Below, one piece after another: positions 1-5,180 of a stretch of DNA of 5,180 bases. Under the pieces are notes generated by a model. It was not told where the DNA came from, did not search any database, and saw nothing but the letters and a program-made list of their open reading frames with translations. The stretch comes from an uncultured Lachnospiraceae bacterium (GTDB lineage: Bacteria; Bacillota; Clostridia; Lachnospirales; Lachnospiraceae): NCBI GenBank assembly GCA_910579085.1, contig CAJTRU010000126.1, positions 1 through 5,180 of the forward strand, in the 5' to 3' direction. The translations under genes were made by a program, and so were the position numbers. Each line of letters opens with the position of its first letter. Within the stretch, counting starts at the first letter, position 1.

Positions 1-3000
1 GTCCAGAATAGTATCTGTTGCCAAGTATATCAAGGCGGACTTTTTTTATAGAAGTAGTTTTTGAAAGACCAATTTGCTTCCGTTTAAAAATAGTTTTTGA
101 AGAATCAACTTGCTTTAGGTTTTTGAAATTTGGTGAATCTAATGGTTTGGTCTCAATATAATTTCTTTTTTTGGGCATTGTTCTTGAAAGGAAACATTCT
201 GTATAATACTCTCCATCTTTTTCATATTCTATTATTTCATTTTTATAGAATGAAAGCATAAATTTATATCCCAGTTTTTCTAAATCACTTCTTGTCTGCC
301 CTGGTTTAATTAATTTCTCAGATACTAATGTTTTATTATAAGCAGCTTCATTAATAATATATGTTCCTTTGTTAAATTTTAAGTCTGAATATTTTACCCC
401 AATTAAATAATATTTTTGGTCTTTTTCGTTGTAGTAAACATCCATACGGTATGGTTTTAAACTTTCGAGTATAACTTTCCTGCTTCCAGTTTCAAATCCA
501 TATTTATGTGAGATATCTATACAGCTTCCAACTTCCCCGTCAAGATATTTTAATTTTATTATACGTGGGCCATTGTGTTTTTTTGAGTATTTTCTTAAAT
601 AATCTCCTGTTTCATTTTCATATTCTGTAAATGGATTTTTGGTTTCCCTGTAGTCCTCCATAATCTGCAACATATTTTCCCATGTCCTTTTGTCATGTTT
701 ATACATTAAAAAGCAGTCTTGTTTACCGTTGTTAATCATTTTTTTCAGTGTTTCTACATCAGATGGGTCATATATGTTTAATTTGTTTACTTTTTTAATT
801 ACACCATTATCATTACGTGTTCCACGTATTGTCTGGTTACATAGTCCCCTGTTAGGTTTTGAATCACGTTTATGCCAGAATTTTACTTTTTTTTCTGCCT
901 TTTGTATATTGGCACGTATTTGTATCATTTTGTTCTGGTATATAAGTTCATTGTAAGTTTTCTCATTTACTTCTTCTTCCCACCTTTTTATATCAAGGAT
1001 TTCCCCAGTTTCAAAATCTATTATTTCTGAGCGCAGTTTATGGTATTCATCAAATCCCATTTGTGAGTAGCACATAATCATGGCATCTACTGCATGGTGT
1101 GAATAACTTTCGTCCCTGTTTTTTTCCAGGTATAAGTTATTGCGGAACTGGTGTGTAAAACTTCCACGTACTACTTTGATTTTTGTTGGTGCTTCTTTTG
1201 CCTGGAAGTATCCTTGTAATGTATTTAATACCATTCTTGAGGCATATCGTGTATCATTAATATTTCTTGTTATAAATCCTTTTAATACTTCAATTTTGTT
1301 TATATCTTCTGTAAATAATAAATTTTCCATTTTGCGTTTGGTTATCATATTGTCTTTTCTAAGCTTGCATACGTAATCAAAGTATTCTTTATATCCCCAG
1401 TTACCGTTTAAATGTCTTAAATAGTTATATGGGGTAGTATTACCTTTTTTCTGGTTTTCTGTACTGTACACAAGCACTTTGTTTGAACGGCTGTCGTCAA
1501 ATGAAATGGATTTTGGTATTATATGGTCAACCTCAAAAAGTGAGGGGTTGTCTAATAAATCCTGTATATTTATTGTCCTGCCTGAATACAGGCATTTTCC
1601 GCCTTGTTCGTTCCAGAGTTTTAGTTTTAATACAAGTTTTTTATGCTGGTGGAAATCCTGTTCTGTTATTTTAATTTCATATTCAGAAGAAATCTTTTTA
1701 ATAATACCGTCTAATTCTTTCTGGTTCTTTTTTTGTCTTTCAGCAATATTTTTTTTCTCTTCTTCTTCGTTTTTTTCACGTGGCATTTCTATAATTATCT
1801 GGTCTGGATATCCATATTTTTTTATTAAAGCATTTATTATTTGTATTGTTATACGAATAGAACGTGTTACTACAGGGTTGTATATATTTTCAAGTATTGC
1901 ATTTGCTGGAATACTGCTGTAATTTTTAAATATATCTTTGTTACTTTTGAATATTCCCATGTCTGTAAGCAGTTCCATCTGGTTTTTTGGCTGTTCATAA
2001 AGACCAGGTATAAGTTCAAGCATAATATCTAATGAGAATGACTGCCATTTGCTAAATAAAGGGCCTTTTTGTTTGCGCAAGGATATAAGGCAGTTCTCCA
2101 TTTCTTCTGTAAGTGACAGCCCTTCACGTTTAAAGCCGTTTAATATAGCTTCTTTTTCTGTGTTAAGGGTTAATACATTTCCTATGCTGTCAAGTTCTTC
2201 CCTGGAAAGAGCGGTTATATCCCATCCGTTTTTTTCAAATTCTTTTCTTATTGCATTGTATTGTGCAAATTTATGGAAGTCTTCTTTTTCGTTTTTATCA
2301 AGCCTTGCCCCTGTTAATGTTTCTATATCTTCCCCAATGGCTTTTTTAAGTATCTTCCTCATATTAAATGAATTGGCATTTTTTACTTCATTAATTATAA
2401 CTTCTTTTTCTTCCTGGGATAGTTTTTTTCCATTAACAGTTATATTATTAAGGTCATTTAATAAGTTAAATTCCTGGGCTGTATATGTTGCACCTGCTGC
2501 ACGTGTCAGGTGTTTATATACGCTGCATTTTCCTATAAGTTTTTCAAATATATTATCTTCTGTTATATATTTTCCTGTTTCGTCAGTCCTGGTAGTATAT
2601 CTGCCATAATCGGTACGTGATTTTTCATTGCCTGGGCCAGTATAATATTCACGTTTTCTTAAAAATATTTCTATGTATTTTTCACAAAAGCTTTCTGTAA
2701 GAAATCCAAGGAATTTTTTCTGTTGTTCCAGGATAGCAAGGATTTCTTTTTTATATGCCCCTGTTGTAAAGACATTAGATAAAATAATTTTTTCTTCTCC
2801 ATTGCCAACAGAAATATTGCCGTGGTATTTACCATATTTTTTCAAACGTTCTGACTGTATTTCGCAAGGAAATTTACCACTGTCCAGTTCTTTCTGGTTT
2901 TCGTTTATTCCTTTTGCATAGTCACCTTGTACAGTTTCAGAACCATCTGTTGCATCATCGAGATATGAAATCCCACGGTGCAGCAATTCATTCTTTAATA

Positions 3001-3307
3001 CATGGAACATTTCTTCTTCTGATAACTTGCCATTTAGTCCCCTGGTACGTAGTTCTAACATATCAGGAATATTTGTGACAGGAAGTGGAAGCCCTGTATT
3101 TGTCCAGAGTTTTTTAAAATCATTAACGCGGTTTCCACGTCTTCTGTGCAGACGCCTTATCTGGCGGAATGACCTGCGCTCAACGTTCTGGTTTGCATCT
3201 GCTGATGTAAATAAATTTGAACCTGCTTCTTCAACTTCGTAATTATCATTTACAACAGCCCATCCTACAGAAGCTACCCCTATGTCTAATCCAAATCTTA
3301 ACCCCAT
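1..3307 (-). CDS. cas9: Compact type II CRISPR nuclease Cas9, S. aureus Cas9-like; C-terminus cut by window edge
   Basis: This is the RNA-guided DNA endonuclease of a type II CRISPR system; it cuts crRNA:tracrRNA-matched DNA next to a PAM. The frame is open for 1102 codons with no stop or frameshift. Seen in order: RuvC-I GLDIG (D8); arginine-rich bridge helix, about residues 43-66; a recognition lobe with the YYTGPG motif near 221-226; RuvC-II IIIEMPREKN (E507); HNH with EVDHIIP (D594, H595) and N618; RuvC-III SHHAVDAM (H738, D741); then wedge and PAM-interacting regions ending in SIKK..LDILGN. These match S. aureus Cas9 D10, E477, D556, H557, N580, H701 and D704, so both nuclease sites should be active. 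S. aureus Cas9 has about 20 residues after the start of DILGN, so full length here should be near 1110-1115 aa, some 60 longer than that homologue. The ATG at 3307 is chosen because it sits 8 nt after GGAGG. II-A or II-C cannot be decided without the downstream genes. Confidence 0.96.
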   Translation of the reverse strand, partial: MGLRFGLDIGVASVGWAVVNDNYEVEEAGSNLFTSADANQNVERRSFRQIRRLHRRRGNRVNDFKKLWTNTGLPLPVTNIPDMLELRTRGLNGKLSEEEMFHVLKNELLHRGISYLDDATDGSETVQGDYAKGINENQKELDSGKFPCEIQSERLKKYGKYHGNISVGNGEEKIILSNVFTTGAYKKEILAILEQQKKFLGFLTESFCEKYIEIFLRKREYYTGPGNEKSRTDYGRYTTRTDETGKYITEDNIFEKLIGKCSVYKHLTRAAGATYTAQEFNLLNDLNNITVNGKKLSQEEKEVIINEVKNANSFNMRKILKKAIGEDIETLTGARLDKNEKEDFHKFAQYNAIRKEFEKNGWDITALSREELDSIGNVLTLNTEKEAILNGFKREGLSLTEEMENCLISLRKQKGPLFSKWQSFSLDIMLELIPGLYEQPKNQMELLTDMGIFKSNKDIFKNYSSIPANAILENIYNPVVTRSIRITIQIINALIKKYGYPDQIIIEMPREKNEEEEKKNIAERQKKNQKELDGIIKKISSEYEIKITEQDFHQHKKLVLKLKLWNEQGGKCLYSGRTINIQDLLDNPSLFEVDHIIPKSISFDDSRSNKVLVYSTENQKKGNTTPYNYLRHLNGNWGYKEYFDYVCKLRKDNMITKRKMENLLFTEDINKIEVLKGFITRNINDTRYASRMVLNTLQGYFQAKEAPTKIKVVRGSFTHQFRNNLYLEKNRDESYSHHAVDAMIMCYSQMGFDEYHKLRSEIIDFETGEILDIKRWEEEVNEKTYNELIYQNKMIQIRANIQKAEKKVKFWHKRDSKPNRGLCNQTIRGTRNDNGVIKKVNKLNIYDPSDVETLKKMINNGKQDCFLMYKHDKRTWENMLQIMEDYRETKNPFTEYENETGDYLRKYSKKHNGPRIIKLKYLDGEVGSCIDISHKYGFETGSRKVILESLKPYRMDVYYNEKDQKYYLIGVKYSDLKFNKGTYIINEAAYNKTLVSEKLIKPGQTRSDLEKLGYKFMLSFYKNEIIEYEKDGEYYTECFLSRTMPKKRNYIETKPLDSPNFKNLKQVDSSKTIFKRKQIGLSKTTSIKKVRLDILGNRYYSG
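55..126 (-). repeat. Imperfect 36-bp tandem duplication inside the PAM-interacting domain of cas9
   Basis: Two adjacent 36-bp units, 55-90 and 91-126 on the plus strand, both begin TAGTTTTTGAA and share CAA-T/C-TTGCTT at the same offset. By eye 21 of the first 25 positions agree, and 25 of 36 overall. In protein, KQVDSSKT (residues 1065-1072) is followed 12 residues later by KQIGLSKT (1077-1084). S. aureus Cas9, from memory of its sequence, has this segment once (IASKTQSIKK). The period is a multiple of three, so the frame is kept. A shorter third match (TTCAAAAAC on the coding strand, near residues 1060-1063) precedes the pair. Confidence 0.7.
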
Positions 3308-3315
3308 TTTCATTT

Positions 3316-3320
3316 CCTCC
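3316..3320 (-). promoter_or_regulatory. Ribosome binding site of cas9 (decides the start)
   Basis: GGAGG is followed by two in-frame ATG codons. The first (3313) is only 2 nt away, too close for efficient initiation. The second (3307) is 8 nt away and gives MGLRFGLDIG, placing the catalytic aspartate at residue 8. The second start is preferred; the alternative adds only Met-Lys. Confidence 0.8.
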
Positions 3321-3336
3321 AAAGTGTATTTTGTTT

Positions 3337-3447
3337 CCAGGTTATTTGTATATAATTTACCAGTACCAGAAATATTTTTTCTGTGGAAAAGCACTGGCTT
3401 GCCAGATATATGTGTATGCAGACTGCATATATCTGCTTTTAACCTGG
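3337..3447 (-). promoter_or_regulatory. Structured 5' leader of cas9 (possible three-way junction)
   Basis: On the minus strand, CCAGGTTA (3447-3440) pairs perfectly with TAACCTGG (3344-3337) and encloses two further hairpins. The first has 10-bp arms CAGATATATG (3435-3426) and CATATATCTG (3412-3403) around a 13-nt loop. The second has outer arms CCAGT (3397-3393) and ACTGG (3364-3360) and inner arms CAGAAA (3383-3378) and TTTCTG (3372-3367). The closing stem ends 16 nt before the cas9 Shine-Dalgarno, so folding, ligand binding or protein binding could affect translation. Competing pairings exist, such as CTGGCAAGCCAG at 3405-3394. It could be a cis-regulatory element, a Cas9-bound autoregulatory RNA or part of a tracrRNA. 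No poly-U terminator or recognisable anti-repeat was seen. Confidence 0.5.
3415..3429. repeat. 15-bp palindrome in the cas9 leader
   Basis: TATGCAG-A-CTGCATA (plus strand) is a perfect 7-bp inverted repeat around one central base. It lies about 50 bp downstream of the predicted cas9 transcription start and overlaps the loop and one arm of the longer CAGATATATG hairpin. The compact symmetry is typical of a DNA operator for a dimeric repressor, but it could simply belong to the RNA fold. Confidence 0.45.
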
Positions 3448-3485
3448 TTACGTTTAAATTGTTGTAATAAATTATAATAAAGAAT

Positions 3486-3494
3486 ATTATAACA
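3486..3494 (-). promoter_or_regulatory. Extended -10 promoter for cas9
   Basis: TGT-TATAAT on the minus strand is a consensus -10 box (3491-3486) with the upstream TG of an extended -10 element (3494-3493). The -35 region is poor: the best hexamer, CTGGTA at 18-bp spacing, matches 3 of 6. Transcription would start near 3479 and give a leader of about 170 nt. The promoter lies just after the terminator of the upstream operon, so cas9 appears to be transcribed independently. Confidence 0.55.
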
Positions 3495-3529
3495 TTTTTG
3501 TATTTATAATACCAGTGTTTTTCCATTTG

Positions 3530-3559
3530 AAAAAAATAATTATAGGGAATTTATAATTA
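3530..3559 (-). terminator. Rho-independent terminator after the epimerase-like gene
   Basis: On the minus strand TAATTATA (3559-3552), a 7-nt loop and TATAATTA (3544-3537) form an 8-bp stem followed directly by seven T (3536-3530). It lies 31 nt past the upstream stop codon. The stem has only A-T pairs and is therefore weak; a G-T pair could extend it by one. Position and T-run support a terminator, possibly a leaky one that lets some transcripts enter cas9. Confidence 0.6.
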
Positions 3560-3590
3560 CATTAGCCAGAATGGAAATTAAAATAATTGT

Positions 3591-4412
3591 TTATTGATTT
3601 TCCTGGAGATAATGCCGTACATTTTCAAAACAGAGGTTTAACATATCTGTATCAATTTCCCCATTTTGGTTAAATGCTGTTGCTTCTATTGTAAATGTAT
3701 CACTATAGTTTATTTTATGTATAAATGAAAAGAATTTTTTAAAATCAATATTTCCAGTCCCGGGAGGCAGTGAGCGTAACTTTTCCCATTCCATATAGCC
3801 TCCTGCATAGTCATTTATATGGTAATGTTTTATATGCCCGTCCTGCCATAGCCATCTGTATTCATTACTATATAGAAGTTCAAGCTGCTGGTGGAAAGCA
3901 GCCATCTTTGTGTCAAATACAAAATTTATTCCAGGATAACATTCTACAAGTTCAAGCCAGTGTTTCATAGGATTTTCTAAATTACATACAACGTTTTCTA
4001 CCAGAAGGCATAAGCCATAGCTGTTTGAGATTGCTTCTAGTTCCTTATATAATTTAAGGTTATTCTGGAAGTTTCTGTCTGATGTAACACCATCCCATAA
4101 GTGTATAACAAGTTTACTGGCATTGGTTTTATTTGCTATATTGCAGTTAATTTTAAAAAGGCGTAAAGCCTCATCAGTTTTATTTTTGCTTATTGCTTCA
4201 CCTATATGTTTTTCACAGTGCATTACTGGTGTGTATAATCCAGTATTTTGCAGGTAATCTGTTATTTCATCTGCTTTATCATACCATGAACTGTACATCA
4301 TAAACTCAAAACCATCACATAGAAGTTCTTTTGACAATGGTTTAAGCAATTTGTAATTTCTGTTATTTGGCAAGCCAATTAATGCTCCTGTGGAGCAAAG
4401 TATTTTACACAT
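3591..4412 (-). CDS. Sugar phosphate isomerase/epimerase-like TIM-barrel protein
   Basis: A 273-aa soluble protein of the xylose isomerase-like TIM-barrel / AP endonuclease 2 superfamily, whose members are mostly cytoplasmic metal-dependent sugar epimerases and isomerases. Visible: GFEFM (E36) on an early strand, VMHCEKH (residues 63-69), LVIHLWDG (H104), LLVEN (E139), FVFDTKMAAFH (D167, H174), KHYHINDY (H198, D201), PPGTGNIDF (217-224, the G-x-G-x-D loop usual in this family) and TIEAT (E243). E139, D167, H198 and E243 fit the family's four metal ligands, as in D-tagatose 3-epimerase. The length is usual for the family. The ATG is 6 nt from GGGGAG. The gene starts 36 nt after the acetyltransferase stop, so the two probably share a transcript. 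The substrate cannot be read from the sequence, and an endonuclease IV-like role is less likely at this length and motif set. Superfamily is confident, reaction is not. Confidence 0.88.
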   Translation of the reverse strand: MCKILCSTGALIGLPNNRNYKLLKPLSKELLCDGFEFMMYSSWYDKADEITDYLQNTGLYTPVMHCEKHIGEAISKNKTDEALRLFKINCNIANKTNASKLVIHLWDGVTSDRNFQNNLKLYKELEAISNSYGLCLLVENVVCNLENPMKHWLELVECYPGINFVFDTKMAAFHQQLELLYSNEYRWLWQDGHIKHYHINDYAGGYMEWEKLRSLPPGTGNIDFKKFFSFIHKINYSDTFTIEATAFNQNGEIDTDMLNLCFENVRHYLQENQ

Positions 4413-4448
4413 TAAAATCTCCCCTTATATAATTTGTGTTGGAAAAGT

Positions 4449-4880
4449 TTATTTTATTTCTTTGTACATCCATATGTGTGGGCATCCTTCGTCAAAGTCT
4501 TCTGCGCCAAATACCTGGTATCCTTGTTTTTCATAAAATTCTTTTACACGTTTTTGGGAATGAAGGCATATTTTAATTCCGCCTGCTTCTTTTATAAGCT
4601 GGTTTGCTTTTATAAGAAGTGCAGAACCAAGGTTCTTTCCCCTGTGTGTACGCATTACTGCAATACGTCCTATTATGTATGTACCTGGTTCTTTATCTTT
4701 AAAAAAGCGGCATGTTGCAACAGGGGTATTGCCATCAAACAGGACAAGGTGTACTGCATTATTGTCAATACTGTCAAATTCTTCATTAAAACCTTGTTCT
4801 TCAACAAATACTGCCTGGCGTATTGACACAGCTTCTTCTGGCAGTTTGTAATATACCTGGATTTTCATTTTGTTTTCCAT
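4449..4880 (-). CDS. GNAT-family N-acetyltransferase (ElaA/YjcF-like)
   Basis: A 143-aa acetyl-CoA-dependent N-acetyltransferase, expected to be a cytoplasmic single-domain GNAT. The N-terminal part has IRQAVFVEEQGF (residues 20-31) followed by D36, D39 and AVHLV (42-46), the pattern of ElaA/YjcF-type GNATs. Motif A is IGRIAV..THRGKNLGSALL (70-89), with R80-G81-K-N-L-G85 as the pyrophosphate-binding loop. Motif B is FYEKQGYQVFG (115-125), followed by EGCPHIWMYK at the C-terminus. The ATG at 4880 is chosen because it lies 4 nt after GGAGGG; an upstream in-frame ATG at 4898 precedes this ribosome binding site and lacks one of its own. It is first in a two-gene unit with the epimerase-like gene, under the promoter at 4985-4957. 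The acceptor substrate (small amine, antibiotic, peptide or sugar) is unknown. Confidence 0.9.
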   Translation of the reverse strand: MENKMKIQVYYKLPEEAVSIRQAVFVEEQGFNEEFDSIDNNAVHLVLFDGNTPVATCRFFKDKEPGTYIIGRIAVMRTHRGKNLGSALLIKANQLIKEAGGIKICLHSQKRVKEFYEKQGYQVFGAEDFDEGCPHIWMYKEIK

Positions 4881-4884
4881 TATA

Positions 4885-4890
4885 CCCTCC
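4885..4890 (-). promoter_or_regulatory. Ribosome binding site of the acetyltransferase gene (decides the start)
   Basis: GGAGGG ends 4 nt before the ATG at 4880. It lies between the two candidate in-frame ATGs at 4898 and 4880, so only the downstream one can use it. Confidence 0.8.
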
Positions 4891-4956
4891 ATATACATAT
4901 AATGTTATAAATCTGGTTTTTGTGAAAATAATAATTCTATATGTGAATTTTGGTAA

Positions 4957-4985
4957 AGTATAGGATATTGTGCATGTTTTGTCAA
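4957..4985 (-). promoter_or_regulatory. Sigma-A type promoter of the acetyltransferase-epimerase operon
   Basis: On the minus strand a perfect -35 box TTGACA (4985-4980) is separated by exactly 17 bp from TATACT (4962-4957), one mismatch from the consensus -10. The predicted start near 4950 gives a leader of about 70 nt, AT-rich and without obvious structure. No other box set in the intergenic region is as good. Confidence 0.85.
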
Positions 4986-4996
4986 TTTCAATGGTG

Positions 4997-5013
4997 GATA
5001 ATTTCCAGTTATC
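4997..5013. promoter_or_regulatory. Inverted repeat upstream of the -35 box, possible regulator site
   Basis: GATAA, 7 bp, TTATC forms a perfect 5-bp inverted repeat whose near edge is 11 bp upstream of the -35 box at 4985. The position suits an activator or UP-type element. Arms of this length arise easily by chance in AT-rich DNA. Read on the plus strand it is followed by TTTT and could be a weak hairpin terminator instead. Confidence 0.25.
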
Positions 5014-5020
5014 TTTTGTT

Positions 5021-5176
5021 GTTGGGTTAACGGACGGTTTTTAGTGCCAGAGCCAGAGTATTCCGTACAGGGGCACGTTCTCACTACGTTAACCCACGCA
5101 ACGGCACATAAAGCCCGTATATTATTATATTCCAGATAAAACTTACGTTTCCCTGGAATATATAATATACGGGCTT
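5021..5176. ncRNA. Candidate structured non-coding RNA, family and strand not established
   Basis: This non-coding stretch is more GC-rich than its surroundings and strongly self-complementary. GGGTTAACG (5024-5032) pairs with CGTTAACCC (5087-5095); GTT (5021-5023) can extend it with AAC (5100-5102) across a bulge. Inside, GTGCC (5044-5048) pairs with GGCAC (5072-5076), and a second GGCAC at 5103-5107 competes. ACGG (5034-5037), outside that hairpin, can pair with CCGT (5063-5066) in its loop, an H-type pseudoknot. A 24-bp hairpin occupies 5111-5176. Read on the minus strand, the tip of that hairpin is AAAC-GTAA-GTTT, a GNRA tetraloop, which mildly favours minus-strand transcription; the 5' end would then lie beyond the window. 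I saw no frame, matching promoter or terminator. A raiA-type RNA is one possibility, but I cannot confirm it from memory. Confidence 0.5.
5111..5176. repeat. Long near-perfect inverted repeat (24-bp stem, one bulge)
   Basis: The left arm (5111-5135, starting AAGCCCGTATATTA and ending ATATTCCAG) is the reverse complement of the right arm (5153-5176, starting CTGGAATAT and ending ATACGGGCTT), apart from one extra T on the left. The 17-nt loop contains a further 4-bp stem, AAAC/GTTT. No T-run follows within the window on the plus strand and none lies at the other side for the minus strand, so it is not a standard terminator. It may be an arm of a structured RNA or a mobile-element or replication-type palindrome. 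Confidence 0.75.
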
Positions 5177-5180
5177 AAAT

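Noticed and set aside
1479..1922. Plus-strand open frame of 147 codons
   Set aside because: It lies antisense to the HNH and RuvC-II part of cas9. Its translation is rich in Phe/Ser/Ile with no domain pattern, as expected for a shadow of Lys/Glu-rich coding sequence.
2049..2609. Plus-strand open frame of 186 codons
   Set aside because: Antisense to the cas9 recognition lobe, with no ribosome binding site or recognisable motifs; the opposite strand has clear homology-supported coding.
3360..3397. Cas9 leader hairpin as a Rho-independent terminator
   Set aside because: The six-T run on the plus strand lies in the loop and stem, not after the hairpin, and the minus strand has no T-run after it.
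3471..3476. Second TATAAT between the terminator and cas9
   Set aside because: It has no extended -10 TG, and its -35 region is AAAAAT; the box at 3491-3486 is better. It could still be a minor start.
3217..3477. Plus-strand open frame over the cas9 leader
   Set aside because: It overlaps the cas9 N-terminus and the structured leader, has no Shine-Dalgarno sequence and no protein-like pattern.
3537..3600. CATT-ctggct-AATG hairpin just after the epimerase-like gene as the terminator
   Set aside because: It has short arms with an internal mismatch and no T-run directly after it; the hairpin at 3559-3537 is followed by seven T and explains termination better.
4434..4826. Plus-strand open frame of 130 codons, Cys/Phe/Tyr-rich
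   Set aside because: Antisense shadow of the acetyltransferase gene, whose motifs A and B are unmistakable on the minus strand.
4881..4898. Upstream ATG (4898) as the acetyltransferase start
   Set aside because: The GGAGGG ribosome binding site lies downstream of that codon, so only the ATG at 4880 fits.
1..5180. CRISPR array within the window
   Set aside because: No 36-bp direct repeats with regular spacers were found on either strand; the only 36-bp tandem repeat (55-126) has no spacer and is coding.

Overview
The window looks like low-GC Firmicutes DNA, most likely a clostridial gut or rumen bacterium of the Lachnospiraceae type. This placement is inferred from AT-rich codons, GGAGG-type ribosome binding sites, a TTGACA-17-TATACT promoter and a compact Cas9 of the Staphylococcus aureus lineage. 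All three genes I can support lie on the minus strand, so the layout reads from high to low coordinates. The longer plus-strand open frames are shadows of these genes.

About 5180-4990 is a non-coding, highly self-complementary block. It holds a long-range 9-bp pairing, an inner hairpin with a possible pseudoknot, and a 24-bp hairpin with one bulge at the window edge. It looks like a structured RNA gene or an unusual DNA palindrome. I do not recognise the family.

A strong sigma-A promoter (4985-4957) drives a two-gene unit. The first gene is a small GNAT-family acetyltransferase (4880-4449). After a 36-nt gap comes a sugar-phosphate isomerase/epimerase-like TIM-barrel protein (4412-3591). An AT-only hairpin followed by seven T (3559-3530) ends the unit.

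Next, an extended -10 element (3494-3486) starts a leader of about 170 nt in front of cas9. The leader can fold into a three-way junction closed by an 8-bp stem that ends 16 nt before the Shine-Dalgarno sequence. The cas9 frame (3307 to the window start) stays open for 1102 codons and is cut by the window edge, probably about 10-15 residues before its end. It keeps every RuvC and HNH catalytic residue. Its PAM-interacting domain differs from S. aureus Cas9 at the PAM-reading positions and carries an imperfect 36-bp tandem duplication.

The window therefore holds the upstream edge of a type II CRISPR-Cas locus next to an apparently unrelated metabolic operon. The array, cas1, cas2 and any csn2 are not present and presumably lie beyond position 1. 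The tracrRNA could not be assigned with confidence. The cas9 leader and the 5021-5176 block are the two places worth testing for it.
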